From a virus: a stretch of 43,440 nucleotides of DNA. The notes under the pieces are model-generated. The model searched no databases. It was not told the origin of the DNA and saw nothing but the letters and a program-made list of their open reading frames with translations. Where the stretch lies: IMG/VR virus record IMGVR_UViG_3300034980_000108, positions 1 to 43,440 of that record. The stretch is one strand, 5' to 3'. The translations under genes were made by a program, and so were the position numbers. Shown here piece by piece: positions 21,596 to 32,200 of the stretch (the first letter of the stretch is position 1; every line of letters begins with the position of its first letter).

Positions 21596-23353
21596 CTACA
21601 GTCTCAAAGAGAAGCCATCTCGCGACTTCTTCCGTTGGGTCCTGTGTGGTCCTCGGTGTCGAGGGTCCACCTGATCTTGGATGAACTGCTTCATGGCCTT
21701 GTCCATGATCTTGTCCTTGGCCTTCTGTGCGGCCTTCTGGGCACCCTGAGCCAACGTATCGACCCAGTAAGCTACGATCCCTGCTAGGGCATCCAACCTA
21801 TCGTCATGGCGCAAGGCCCCTTTGACCTTGGTGATACGGGTCATCTGGTGGAACAGGCGGTACTGGGTTGCCTGCTCTTCCGTGTACGACTGCACCATCA
21901 GATCATCATCACGGACTACTTCCTCATCGATCACCAGACGGTGCTGGTTCATGATCGGTTCGAGAGTGTCGATGATGCGGAGTTCCTTCTGTCTGTTGGA
22001 ACGTACGCTCTCGATCAGACAGGGGTACTCAATGGCCGTCAGGTGGGGCTGGAGGAGCTTCTCGAACATTCCGTCACCGAAGTTCGTCTCGACGAGAATG
22101 ACGTTCACAGCCTGATCCTTGGCGTCCTGAGCGATACGCTTGAGGATGTGGTCCTCATAGCCGCCTTGGGTACCAACCATCTTGGTGATGAAGATCGTGG
22201 CGTTCAGCACTTTGCCTACCGCCCATGTGGTCTCATCCTTACCTCTACCGGCAGGGTCAACGAACATCGCCGCACCCGTGTAGGGCTGGTAGGCGCTCTC
22301 GTCCACGTAGGCGGGGCTGTAGAAGCCGTCACCGTCCATTCCTGGGGTATGTATGTCATGGTATAGGTTGGCGCGTTTCGGGCCCCACGCGACTGAGGCT
22401 GGACCCTTGGTACTATCGAGAGGCATGACTATCAGGTCACGCAGTCTCAGAGGGTATCTGTCAGCATCACTGAGGGATGTGTCCAGCAGGAACTGGAGGG
22501 CGAAGCCAGAGGCACCGTAGGAGAGCTTGCGCTCTGCCACTTCGTCCTCATCGAACCGCTTCGGGTCCAGAGACTTCCCGATCTCGTGGCCCGCTTTCAT
22601 CAGCTTGTGGACGTACGGAGCCAGTCGGCGACCCATGCGCTTGAAGTACGCTTCGGTCGGGATCAGCACCGGCCAGATGCGGATGTCGTACCCGCGCTCT
22701 GGGAGCTTGTTGTAGAGAGACTGCTCGGTCTGGGGTGTCCCAAGGTAGATGACGTTGCCACCGGGCTTCAGGACCGCATCGAACTCCTTGATGAGTTCAG
22801 CGAGCTTGTCCCGCATGTTCTGGGTCTCAGAGTTCTTGGGGACCTCAATGTCATCTGCGACGATGGTGTCAGCACGAGAACCTGTGAGCTGCCCGAAGAT
22901 ACCTACGGACTTCACAGAGGGAGAACCCTTGGCAGCCGCAGGCCCCACATCGAACGCCTCATTGGAGGTACGCTGTCCGTGTCGGGTTGCGAGGTGCTGG
23001 AGGATGTCCATCTCGTTGATGATACGCTTGGTGAAGGTTGAGAAGGCCGTAGCGCGATCCTCACCGGCAGAGACCACCATGATCGAGTGATCGGGGTCTC
23101 TCAGGAGGAGCCAGATTACGAAGGCCACGGTGACGTAGGACTTCCCTACCCCACGGAAGCCTTCGATGATCCTTCGGCGTGGGCCGTACTGCAGGTAGTC
23201 AGCCATGTCCAACTGGACCGGCGTAGGCACTGGAAGTCCGAGGTGGGCCCAGACGATGTGGAGGAAGACCTTGAAGTCTTCGTACATCCTCCAGACCTCG
23301 GGATGGTCAGGGTATTTGGTCTCCCAATGTGGGTCGACCTTCGGTGCTGCCAT
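21596..23353 (-). CDS. Terminase large subunit (T7 gp19-like)
   Basis: 585 residues, T7 is 586. ATPase with Walker A EGFRGVGKS (residues 64-72), Walker B-like ADTIVADDIEVPKN, and motif III YLGTPQTEQS; nuclease-domain acids in AAMFVDPAGRGKDETTWAV and later HDDRLDALAGIVAYW. Drives DNA into the prohead with the small subunit and portal. Preceded by AAGGAGTTCACACATG. Confidence 0.96.
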   Translation of the reverse strand: MAAPKVDPHWETKYPDHPEVWRMYEDFKVFLHIVWAHLGLPVPTPVQLDMADYLQYGPRRRIIEGFRGVGKSYVTVAFVIWLLLRDPDHSIMVVSAGEDRATAFSTFTKRIINEMDILQHLATRHGQRTSNEAFDVGPAAAKGSPSVKSVGIFGQLTGSRADTIVADDIEVPKNSETQNMRDKLAELIKEFDAVLKPGGNVIYLGTPQTEQSLYNKLPERGYDIRIWPVLIPTEAYFKRMGRRLAPYVHKLMKAGHEIGKSLDPKRFDEDEVAERKLSYGASGFALQFLLDTSLSDADRYPLRLRDLIVMPLDSTKGPASVAWGPKRANLYHDIHTPGMDGDGFYSPAYVDESAYQPYTGAAMFVDPAGRGKDETTWAVGKVLNATIFITKMVGTQGGYEDHILKRIAQDAKDQAVNVILVETNFGDGMFEKLLQPHLTAIEYPCLIESVRSNRQKELRIIDTLEPIMNQHRLVIDEEVVRDDDLMVQSYTEEQATQYRLFHQMTRITKVKGALRHDDRLDALAGIVAYWVDTLAQGAQKAAQKAKDKIMDKAMKQFIQDQVDPRHRGPHRTQRKKSRDGFSLRL

Positions 23354-23473
23354 GTGTGAACTCCTTGTTGTTCAGAGGTGGCTGTTAAATCGACACAGGA
23401 GTGCCGTGGGGAGCATTCGAGAAGCCCCCGGCCCGATTGGACCGGAGGTAACTGAAAGGCTCTCAGAGAGCTT

Positions 23474-23809
23474 CTAAGCGGCTTGTGGGGCCGTGGGTTG
23501 TCGTACTCGTTCCCAGCGGCGTTTCGTTCGGTTCCATTGATGGGTACCGGCGCTCTCTCGGGCACGCTGGACCGCTCGTATTCGGTTGATGGTTTTATGG
23601 CACGGGAAGACGTGGCGACGTGCCCAGTTGGGCATCTCTTTGACCCAAGCAAGCAGGTCCTCGCCGAGGTCGTTCAACCACTTCCCGACAATGCCGAGTA
23701 AGCAGAAGAGGACTATCGGGATGATGCAAGGGAGGAAGAGCGTGATGCGCAGGGTGTTGCAGATGATGACCAGTGCGCGGTCGAAGAAGTGTTCGAGATT
23801 ATGGAGCAT
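23474..23809 (-). CDS. Membrane protein, possible lysis factor (spanin position)
   Basis: 111 residues from ATG 23809. One long or two short membrane segments (ALVIICNTLRITLFLPCIIPIVLFCLLGIVG), then a basic cytoplasmic/periplasmic tail rich in Arg (RIRAVQRARESAG). It sits where T7 gp18.5 (Rz-like spanin) lies, but no Rz similarity or lipobox seen. Overlaps the Tad2-like gene by 11 nt. Confidence 0.6.
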   Translation of the reverse strand: MLHNLEHFFDRALVIICNTLRITLFLPCIIPIVLFCLLGIVGKWLNDLGEDLLAWVKEMPNWARRHVFPCHKTINRIRAVQRARESAGTHQWNRTKRRWERVRQPTAPQAA

Positions 23810-24023
23810 CGTAGAGGTCCCAGTCAGAGGAAAGGAGATCGCCCTGTGACGCTGTCCATGGGACAAGGTCGCCTTGAGCGGTGTGGATGTAGATGTACGG
23901 GAGGGTCATCTTGGAGTGAGCATCGGGGCGCTGCATCTGCAGCCACAGCCCTTTGCCATTCCAACCCTTTCGGAGGACCTTGCGGCCCTCCTTGAGTAGA
24001 TACAGGATGGATGAGAAGTTCAT
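23799..24023 (-). CDS. DUF2829 / Tad2-like protein (candidate Thoeris anti-defence)
   Basis: 74 residues from ATG 24023. The whole length follows the DUF2829 pattern: MNFSSILYLLKEGRKVLRKGWNGKG, then LPYIYIHTAQGDLVPWTASQGDLLSSDWDLYD. Proteins of this family (Tad2) have been reported to bind the cyclic ADP-ribose-type signal of Thoeris and block abortive infection. The gene lies in the late packaging cluster between small and large terminase; most anti-defence genes are early. Family from motif memory; activity is inference. Confidence 0.8.
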   Translation of the reverse strand: MNFSSILYLLKEGRKVLRKGWNGKGLWLQMQRPDAHSKMTLPYIYIHTAQGDLVPWTASQGDLLSSDWDLYDAP

Positions 24024-24030
24024 TGGTGTC

Positions 24031-24276
24031 CTAGTTGATGAGGTCTCGGATCGCGTCCGGGTCACCTTCATCTTCGATAGAGTTGATAGTATCCGCGAGC
24101 GCGTTCAGAGCTGTGTTGTCTGTGTCGCGTGCGGGCTCGATGCCGTTGTCCTTGAGGAACTTGATGGCCTGAGCGAGCATCTGGGGGCTCGGCTCTTCCT
24201 TCAGTGCCTTGCCAAGGGCTTCAGCTACGGTCGCGTGCAGGAGCTGCAGGACCTTTTCAGATGCGGAGTTACTCAT
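24031..24276 (-). CDS. Terminase small subunit (T7 gp18-like)
   Basis: 81 residues; T7 gp18 is 89. Helical, with LLHATVAEALGKALKEEPSPQMLAQAIKFLKDNGI, the family's typical DNA-recognition helices. Position two genes before the large terminase. Overlaps the preceding membrane gene by 8 nt. Confidence 0.8.
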   Translation of the reverse strand: MSNSASEKVLQLLHATVAEALGKALKEEPSPQMLAQAIKFLKDNGIEPARDTDNTALNALADTINSIEDEGDPDAIRDLIN

Positions 24277-24463
24277 CCGACTGTGCCTCTAGCGGGTTGC
24301 CGTAGATGGTGTCGATGCGTTCTCGAACATAGGTCAGATCACCTTTTATGTTCTCGATGTCTGCGCGGTTGGCAGAGACCGTCCCCCAGAGGAGGATAGT
24401 CCCTGTCAAACCTGCGACCGCAATACCGGCTACGAACTCGCCGATACCTTGGAGCTTTTCCAT
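24269..24463 (-). CDS. Small membrane protein, holin-like
   Basis: 64 residues: an N-terminal hydrophobic segment (FVAGIAVAGLTGTILLWGTV) followed by a coiled coil (ANRADIENIKGDLTYVRERIDTIYG). T7 has its class II holin (gp17.5) at this place; the single span plus coiled coil also resembles XhlA. Holin role plausible. Confidence 0.65.
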   Translation of the reverse strand: MEKLQGIGEFVAGIAVAGLTGTILLWGTVSANRADIENIKGDLTYVRERIDTIYGNPLEAQSDE

Positions 24464-24723
24464 TAGATGGAAGGCTCCTCAGGCCACACTACGTCCGCTG
24501 GAGAAGCGAAGGCGTTGGTGATGTCGCGCAGGGACTTGCGGTAAATCCACAAGGCTGCACGGCTGCCCATGTCACGTTGGAACGGGCTATCAGGCAGCAC
24601 CTTCCAGTCACAGGCAGAGAGCCGTGAGTTCCGCTCGTCGCGGATCGCATCAGCTTCAGGACCTTCCCAAGGGTCAGCAATTACTTCGGGCAGGTCTTCA
24701 GGTTCGATCACTGGATCGTCCAT
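24463..24723 (-). CDS. Tail-fibre assembly chaperone-like protein
   Basis: 86 residues. RDERNSRLSACDWKVLPDSPF followed by WIYRKSLRDITNAFASPADVVWPEEP is the ending shared by many phage tail-fibre-associated proteins (R..L..CDWT.LPD..L...W..YR..LR). It is directly downstream of the fibre gene, as expected for a fibre chaperone. Confidence 0.75.
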   Translation of the reverse strand: MDDPVIEPEDLPEVIADPWEGPEADAIRDERNSRLSACDWKVLPDSPFQRDMGSRAALWIYRKSLRDITNAFASPADVVWPEEPSI

Positions 24724-24753
24724 GGTATTTCCTTTCAGGGAATGTGGGGGCGT

Positions 24754-27700
24754 TTACGCGAAGGTGGTCGTAGGACCGTCCTTGATGGATTGAATAGACA
24801 CGGAGATGTGAGACGCCGCGAGGGACGCTGCGATCTTCGTGGTACTGTAGGTGCCTCCAGAGAGACATCTGGATGCTGAAGAACTGCACGCCCGGTTAGC
24901 TGCAAGGTGCAGCTCCATCTTTACAATGCCGTCAGCAGGCCAGCCTCCTGTCCCAAGCGCTGGGACATCCACGTACTGGACGCTCGTGAAGGACTTGGTC
25001 ACAAGCTCCGTCGCCAAGTATGTAGAAGGAAGGTGGCTGGTGTTGGAGGTGGTACTCATGAACCGGATGTGGTTGTCAGTTACTTCGACCTGCCCGTTGC
25101 CCGGCGTGAGTACGCGGCCCAGCTCTTTCCAAGAGAACCACTCAAACGAGTTGTACTCAGCCTCTTGGGTGTAGCTGTACTCAACCTTCACTCGGTCACC
25201 TTCGACCACCGTGATCGTGGGCGTCTCGATCTTAATGGTCTCGAACGAAGCAATCGCGAAGGCGTCTGCGAGCGGGTACCCAGCTTTCGCCCAGCCTTCC
25301 GAGGCTGAGGTTGCGATACTGTGTTCACCTAGCGAGCCCCCAACCATGTGGATGGTGCCGATAGTCGCATCACCGATCACTGCAGAACCGATCTGGGCGT
25401 TTGTCATATGTACGACACCGCCGATAACCTCGAAGACAGCCACTGGTGCGTCACCCGGAGAACTGGGGTCTGCAATCAGGAACTGATCAGCGAGGATGCC
25501 GAACGAAGAAGTAGCCCCATCGTTGGACAGCCCGAAACCAGAGATGTTTCCGTTGACGTCCTGTCGCAGGGCGTACATGGCATTGGCGGAGCCTTGAGCA
25601 TCCAGAGCCACCGCACTCGTCGTGACGATATCAGCTTCAGCATCGCCCATCCGGGTCGTGAGAGCTGTAGTGTCAGACGCGTTTGCGCTGTCGGCTGTGG
25701 TTCTGGCGGACGCTTCAGTGGCTACCTGTGCCTCAATGTCTAGGGCAACAGCGCCCACTTCTTCGACAGACATGCTACGCACTTCGACGTGGCCATTGGT
25801 TCCTGTCCAATCGGCTCGGACATAGATACCGAAGCGGAGGTAAGGCGTGAAGGCAGAGACGCAGGTGTACTCCAACTCTACGGTTTCCCACTGGTATTGC
25901 GTGGTGAAACTGAAGCTGAAGCCCGCAGGTGCCCCCACGTAGCCGTAAGAGCTACTCAGTGACCGGAAGTGCCCGTTGATAGCTGTACCTGAACCCATGT
26001 CAGTCCCGGTGTACCGCATCACAACACGCGCTCGGTAGCGACGGCCCTCCACGTTAGGGACTGTCTGCCGCATGTAGAGGTATTTGAAGGTTGCGCCGTC
26101 AGGAACTGCATAGGCCAGAACGCCATGGGCGGCGTTCGGGGCACCGTAAGTGCCCCAGTGTTGACCTGTGGTCGCCAACGGGTCTCCGTACGTTAGATTT
26201 TGGAAGTCCTCTAGCCCTACCTCAGGGATGAGATGGATTGAAGAACTCCCGTACATCTTAGCGCGCAAGACGTTCACATCAAAGGCACGGGCACTCTCTT
26301 CGTCTGAGATTGCAGATGCGTTGGTGATGATGTCAGCTTCAGCATCTCCCATGCTTGTTGTCAGGCCTGAGATGTCCGAAGCCATCGCGCTGTCAGCTGA
26401 GGCTCTCGCAGATGCTTCAGAGACTATTGCTGCGCTATTCGTGACCACGCGGCTGAGACCTTCAGCGACGTCACGCACCCGTAGGGACAAGATGCGGGCC
26501 TCACCTCCGGCAGTCTTCTTCATGCCGAACCTGACGTTCTTTGCGAGGTTCGCCTGAGAAAGTGCGGACACCCCGGTCGCTGGATCAGCCGTGTGGCCCA
26601 CAACGACTGTGACCGTATGTCGGCCCACAGCCAACTGACCTTGGGTGATGTGGGTCCACCAAGTTCCTGCAAGAGGAGTACCTGTGTCGTCCAGAGAGGC
26701 TACCTGCGGGTAGATCGTCGCTGGTGACACGGCCTCAACCTCGTACACTGCTTCGTAAACCGAGTGGGCCGTCCACGGGTATGTCGACTTACTCCGTGCT
26801 GAGGAATTATCAGGCAGGTCCAAATACGGAAGCCCTGCAGCATCAGTCCCTATCCACGATGCAGGAGCATCTGGCAGACTTCCTTCCGGGCCCTGCCCCG
26901 TAGTCCACGTCGTTGAAGTTGGCCGCACGCTTCCGTGCCCGTGTGCTTCCCCAAAGTTGGCTTGGAGTACAGTGAACTCAGCTGCGCGGGCGCTTGTCTC
27001 ATCAGAGATCGCTGCAGCATTCGCGATGATGTCAGCTTCAGCATCTCCCATGCTTGTCGTCAGGCCCGAGATATCAGAAGCCATGGCACTGTCAGCCGAA
27101 GCCCGTGCAGATGCTTCAGTCACCACAGACGCCTCTACAACATCATCAGCTGCTTCAAAGGCTGTGGTAAGTGCCGTCACATCAGATGCTCTTGCAGATG
27201 CCTCATCGGAGATAGCGGCAGCATTGGTGATAACAGCAGCCTCCGCACCCCCCATACGGGTCGTGAGACCTGAGATGTCCGAAGCCATCGCACTGTCAGC
27301 GGAGGCTCTGGCAGATGCTTCAGAGACCACAGACGCTTCCGTGTTCAAGTAGGACTGGCCGAGTTCCTCGACAATCATTTCTTGGAAGTGGACGTCGCCG
27401 TTGTGTCCTACCCAGTCTCCGCGAGTGTATACACTCGGACGGAAGTAAGGCTGAGTGGCAGCTGTCGCATCGATTGACACCTCAAAGGTGAAGGTGTGCC
27501 AAGCGCCTGTGCTGGTGAACTTTAGGGCTGTCGTGCCTACGGTAACCGGTAGGACATCACCCGCATAGTCGTAGTTAGCGGTAAGCACGCGCCCGAACAC
27601 GCTCATGGCCTCTACGTTCAACCCACCTGTGCCCATATAACGGGCTCGGAGGGTGACCCGGTAGCGCCTACCCTCGATGCACTGATAGACAGGCCGCACA

Positions 27701-29250
27701 CTGAGATAGTGAAATTGGGCGTCGGGCGTAGTGGCTGCGTAAACACCATCGACGGGATCATTCACTACGGTCCAAAAGGTCGTAGGTCGCGGTAGGATGT
27801 CCAGTGGACTTCCTTGGTAATGCTCGTTCCAATCATCGAACCCGCTCTGGAAGTCAAAGCGGTCTGAACCGCCACCTTTGAGGCGAGCTTCGAGTACGTT
27901 CACCTCAGAGGCTCTCGCTGAACTCTCATCCGAGATCGCGGTAGCGTTGGTGATGATAGCAGCTTCAGCCGTATCGAGATCGGTGGAGACTGCAGCAATC
28001 GCATTGGCGTTGGCGCTGTCCCCTGTGGAGCGTGCCGTGCTTTCGGCGACGATAGATGCCTCAGCGTCATCCAGAGCAGCCTGCACACCAGAGACCGCTG
28101 TGGCCCTCGCGGTTGCTTCGTCGGAGATAGCCGTCGCGTTGGTGATGATGGCCGCTTCCGCCGTACCGAGATCGGACTGCACACCAGAGACCGCTGTAGC
28201 CCTTGCGGAACTCTCAGTAGCGATAGCTTCATTGGCAGCGATGATGTTCGCCTCTGCTGTCCCCATAGAGGACTGGAGGGACGTAACGTCAGACGCAATG
28301 GCCGCATCAGCGTTCACACGGGCCGTAGTCTCAGAAGCTACTGTAGCATCGGTGGCTGCTAGTGCAGCAGACACGACGCCTAGAGCCGACGCATTGGCGC
28401 TGTCAGCATCCGCGCGCGCTGTCTGCTCTGCCACGATGGCAGCCGCATTGGTACCAGCAGAAGCCACAACAGCGTCGATGTTCGACTGGAGGGCTGTGTC
28501 TCCGGTAGACCGGGCGAGAGCCTCAGCCACCAGTGCGTCCGCGTTTTCTTGGACTGCCGTCTGGCGATCTGTAATCTCCTGTGTGAGAGCTGAAGCCGTG
28601 GAGGCCAGTGCAATCAAGTCAGCGTCAATCTGGCTCTGGATCGCAGCCACATCGGCAGCTCGGGCTGCCGCCTCAGCTGAGAGTTCAGCCTGTCGTGTTG
28701 CAGCCTCAGCAACCACCGCATCGATACGGGACTGTGTCTCCGCAGCAATCGCCGCGATCCGAGCCAAGCTTTCGGCTGCGATACTGGTACCGTTCTCATC
28801 GGTGGTTGAGAGCAGCTCAAGGATGACTGGGGAGCTCCTAGAGGCACCTTCGATCTGCTCGTTGATCCACTGCTCAGTGACAACCGAGGAGCCGTTCGGG
28901 TTTGTGACCAGCACGTTGCCAGCCAAGATGCCATCAGTGACACCGTCCAGCAGCTCTTGACAGATGTAGAAGTTCTGCAGCGTGGCCGCATCCAGATCGC
29001 CAGCGAGCAGTGTTTGCCCGTCTGAGAAGTCTGTGATGCGGTTCACCTTATCGGTGACACGGGCTACGCGGACCACCTCCCCTGAAGCTGGCGTGTTGAC
29101 CAGCTCCAGAGACGTTGGGGATATCCATCGGTAGCCTGCGAGGGCACCATCCACGAAGACAAACATGTGTGACTTCTGGAGGTAACCCACGGTGATGGAG
29201 AAGTTCTTCGTCGATCCATCAGCGACGTATTCGGCGTATGATAGAGCCAT
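24754..29250 (-). CDS. Large mosaic tail fibre
   Basis: 1498 residues (T7 gp17: 553). N-terminus (about 1-130) is the T7 tail-fibre anchoring domain (SYAEYVADGSTKNFSI, YICQELLDG). Then long Ala/Ser-rich coiled-coil repeats of the type VTEASARASADSAMASDISGL about 150-465, 640-770 and 930-1000. Three folded inserts lie at about 470-630, 770-930 and 1000-1160; the first and third are related (VEGRRYR, RGDWVGHNGDVHF vs RADWTGTNGHVEV) and look like carbohydrate-binding beta sandwiches. About 1235-1300 is a lambda-J-like (DUF1983) segment (FGLSNDGATSSFGILADQF). Receptor recognition role. Confidence 0.9.
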   Translation of the reverse strand: MALSYAEYVADGSTKNFSITVGYLQKSHMFVFVDGALAGYRWISPTSLELVNTPASGEVVRVARVTDKVNRITDFSDGQTLLAGDLDAATLQNFYICQELLDGVTDGILAGNVLVTNPNGSSVVTEQWINEQIEGASRSSPVILELLSTTDENGTSIAAESLARIAAIAAETQSRIDAVVAEAATRQAELSAEAAARAADVAAIQSQIDADLIALASTASALTQEITDRQTAVQENADALVAEALARSTGDTALQSNIDAVVASAGTNAAAIVAEQTARADADSANASALGVVSAALAATDATVASETTARVNADAAIASDVTSLQSSMGTAEANIIAANEAIATESSARATAVSGVQSDLGTAEAAIITNATAISDEATARATAVSGVQAALDDAEASIVAESTARSTGDSANANAIAAVSTDLDTAEAAIITNATAISDESSARASEVNVLEARLKGGGSDRFDFQSGFDDWNEHYQGSPLDILPRPTTFWTVVNDPVDGVYAATTPDAQFHYLSVRPVYQCIEGRRYRVTLRARYMGTGGLNVEAMSVFGRVLTANYDYAGDVLPVTVGTTALKFTSTGAWHTFTFEVSIDATAATQPYFRPSVYTRGDWVGHNGDVHFQEMIVEELGQSYLNTEASVVSEASARASADSAMASDISGLTTRMGGAEAAVITNAAAISDEASARASDVTALTTAFEAADDVVEASVVTEASARASADSAMASDISGLTTSMGDAEADIIANAAAISDETSARAAEFTVLQANFGEAHGHGSVRPTSTTWTTGQGPEGSLPDAPASWIGTDAAGLPYLDLPDNSSARSKSTYPWTAHSVYEAVYEVEAVSPATIYPQVASLDDTGTPLAGTWWTHITQGQLAVGRHTVTVVVGHTADPATGVSALSQANLAKNVRFGMKKTAGGEARILSLRVRDVAEGLSRVVTNSAAIVSEASARASADSAMASDISGLTTSMGDAEADIITNASAISDEESARAFDVNVLRAKMYGSSSIHLIPEVGLEDFQNLTYGDPLATTGQHWGTYGAPNAAHGVLAYAVPDGATFKYLYMRQTVPNVEGRRYRARVVMRYTGTDMGSGTAINGHFRSLSSSYGYVGAPAGFSFSFTTQYQWETVELEYTCVSAFTPYLRFGIYVRADWTGTNGHVEVRSMSVEEVGAVALDIEAQVATEASARTTADSANASDTTALTTRMGDAEADIVTTSAVALDAQGSANAMYALRQDVNGNISGFGLSNDGATSSFGILADQFLIADPSSPGDAPVAVFEVIGGVVHMTNAQIGSAVIGDATIGTIHMVGGSLGEHSIATSASEGWAKAGYPLADAFAIASFETIKIETPTITVVEGDRVKVEYSYTQEAEYNSFEWFSWKELGRVLTPGNGQVEVTDNHIRFMSTTSNTSHLPSTYLATELVTKSFTSVQYVDVPALGTGGWPADGIVKMELHLAANRACSSSASRCLSGGTYSTTKIAASLAASHISVSIQSIKDGPTTTFA
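25600..28800 (-). repeat. Internal repeats in the fibre gene
   Basis: The fibre gene contains many imperfect nucleotide repeats of about 90-200 bp, each coding for units such as ASARASADSAMAS, ISDEASARA and TNAAAISDE. Nearly identical stretches recur at 26280-26430, 27000-27120 and 27180-27330. Such repeats allow length changes by recombination. Confidence 0.75.
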
Positions 29251-29286
29251 AGGTTTTCCTTAGGGGGCACTAGGCCCCGGAGGGCT

Positions 29287-32200
29287 CTAGTCTTCTGGTT
29301 CTTCTGGAAGCACCTCAGTGGCGCGGTTGAGTAGGGCTTGGACGGCGACATGCTTTCCCAGCGGAGCGAAGGCCCCGACTAGGTTGTTGACGTCGCTGTC
29401 GGAGAAGGGTTGGCCGGTGAACAAGTCACCAGTGGCACCGATCATGGAGTAGAAGCGGGAGCGCGAGGCGTTGCCCGATAGAGGGTCACCTGCGAGCCCA
29501 GAGGCACGAGACTTGGAGAAGATGGGGCCGATCTCTTGGCCACCGATCTCGTCGATCCCGGCTTCATTCAGAGCGGACAAGCCGCCATCAATCAGGTTCG
29601 GGAATACGGAGGCGTGAGCTGAGTAGTAGAAGGCAGCCTTGGCCGTCTCATCCCACGTCATGCGCTCCTCAAGGAACTCACGGCGCTCTCGCTCGTCATC
29701 CAGTGCAGCACCTTGGGCAGCCACGCGGGCCATGTATCCAATGGAGCCACCGAAGGACATCGCGATGGTCTCTGCAGCAGCACGGCTGTCATGAACATTC
29801 ATGGCGAAACCGGCATGCTTTGAGAAGGCGTTCAACGGGAACCCCAGAAATTGGAAGATCAACTGCAGGAACGGTGAGCGACGCATGATCAGCGCCTGTC
29901 CACCAAGGTCTCCCTCAAGCACCAGTCGACGTGTGTTACGGTCGATGGCGTTGATCCATACGTTCAGAGCTTCAGGGTCATCCCAGCGAGCCAGATCGAA
30001 CTCAGGCACCGACTGTCCGGTATCAGGAGACTTGGTGTCTTCTGTACGGCGCAGCTGGTTACTGATCCGGGTCCACATCTCATCATCGATACCCATCGCT
30101 CTCATGCGACGAGGCTCGTAGAGAGGCTTGCCTTTACGCGCAGCCTTCACCCAGTCCTGTGCATCTGCAGTGGCGATTGCCATCCGCAAATACTCAGAGA
30201 GTGGGCCCATGCCTGACCAGCGCGACGTGGCGTTGGCAGACTTACGAGTGAGCGTATCAATGCGTTCCTGCACCCTGTTGGCAGGGTCGATCATGTCCTC
30301 AAAGTCACCCTCGTACCTGTTGGCTTTCGCCTGCAGACTGGAGCGGAGCTGTGTGGACCCGTGGCCCATGATGACATCGGACAGGGCGAAGAGGCTCTTG
30401 GATGCTTCAGGATCACCGGCTCGTGCCTTCTTGTAGTAATCAAGGAACGCAGGGAACTGCCTGAACAGCCGGATCGGGCCAACCTTCACCAATGCGCCAC
30501 CGAACTCTGACAACCCAAGGAAGCCCACGTTGGACATCAGGTTGGCGAAGTTGGAACGCCTGATCTGGTTCATGATGAAGTTGTATGTGTCCGACTTGAA
30601 CATGGAAGGCTCGGCACGCCCGAGGATCATGTCGCGCATGTGCCCCAGTTGTTCCCGTTCTTTCCTGCCGCGCTTCTGGCGTGCTGCAGATGTACCGGAG
30701 GTGTTGTCCCCGATCTTCCTGAGCATGCTGTCGAACTCTGAGATGGAGCTGAAGCCGGCACGGAGGAACCCGGCGTAGCCTGAAAGCTGTCGGCGGTATG
30801 TCATACCAGTCAGCTCTGCATCCCACTCGAACATGTCGAGCAGGTCTTTGTCGTTCTCAGCGTCAAGGTGCAACGTGAGACGGCTGCGGGCCCGCGGGCT
30901 CTCAGTGCCTCCACCTTTCTTCACAGGTGCAAGGAGGTCCATCATCATGTCGATGGCATCCTCGATATTGTCACCGAACTCATGTCCATCGTTGAAGGTG
31001 TCCCGCACGATCTCCCGAGCGGCGTTGCGATCTGCAAAGCTCACAGGCTTGTGGGGACTTACGTTGTCCTTCATGGCCGGGTTGGTGAGCTTCTCGACAG
31101 TCTTGGCATACTGGTTGGCGATGCGCCGTGCCATCTGGTATCCAGTCAAAGGGTCCTTGATGCGACCAGTGGCGTCCGGTTTCCCAGAGCGCCCAAGGTT
31201 GAACCGTTCGGCAGCAGCTTCGAGCCACTCCCGGTTGGACCGAAAGACAACATCAGTGAGGCGATTGGCCACACCCTTGTTGCCGCCCATTGTATTCTGG
31301 ATGCGCCGGAAGCCGTCTTGGCTGAACATCCGCATCATGTAGGAAGGATCACTCTCGATCTCAGCCCACTCATCAAGGCCCCTGCCCGCATCTCCTTGGG
31401 AGCCGGGGCCGTTGTGGAACTCATTCTTCACATACGAAAGAGTGTCGTCGTTGGCTGCTCTCCATACGCGGACAGCGGCGTTGACGTTCGCATCGGTGCT
31501 TGTTCTGACACCGGAGAGGACCTGCCCCACCAGTACGTTGAACTCCTGCTTCTGCAGTGTGGTAGGAGCGCCTGTCCAGCTGAGGTTGCCCTGAGCCTTG
31601 AAGTAGGCGCGCATGTGCGACCGGCCCTCACGAACGAAGGAGCCGATGGCGTCATTGATACGACGCTGGGCCTCGAAAGCTGTCTGACGCTGGGTGCCGC
31701 CGGAGAACGGGTTCCAGCTGAGGCGAGCCCCAAGGTCACGGGTGACGCTGTCGACAGATCGCTGCAGGTAGTTGAGAGGTGTCCCGAAGACGCCGATGCC
31801 CCATGATGTACCGGGGATCGTTGCTTGGAGTTGCTCAGGGGCACCTTCAGCGACCCACGTACCAGAGCCGTCTTCGAGTTCCCGCATGATAGGCTTGAGC
31901 TGTGCAGCACCCACGGAGCCACTTTCCTGCCCGAAGTAATCCACAGCATCAGCTGCAGCGTTGTCGAGAGACTTGACGTCAGCTTCATCCAACCCACGAC
32001 CAAGGGAACCAAAAGCTCCCGAGAGGGTCGTTGAGCCGATCACAGCGATGGCCGTCTGGGCCCAAGTGGTGGCAGGATCGACTTGATGTCGGACAAGCTC
32101 CAGAGGTGTATCGGCAGCGAAGCCAGCACCAGCAGCGCGCATTGCGTTACCGAGGCGTGTGGCTCCACGTCCAACCTTCATGATTGCTCCGGCAGTACCA

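Noticed and set aside
27878-28960. 360-codon plus-strand ORF
   Set aside because: Antisense to the Ala/Ser-rich repeats of the tail fibre, which produce long open frames by composition.
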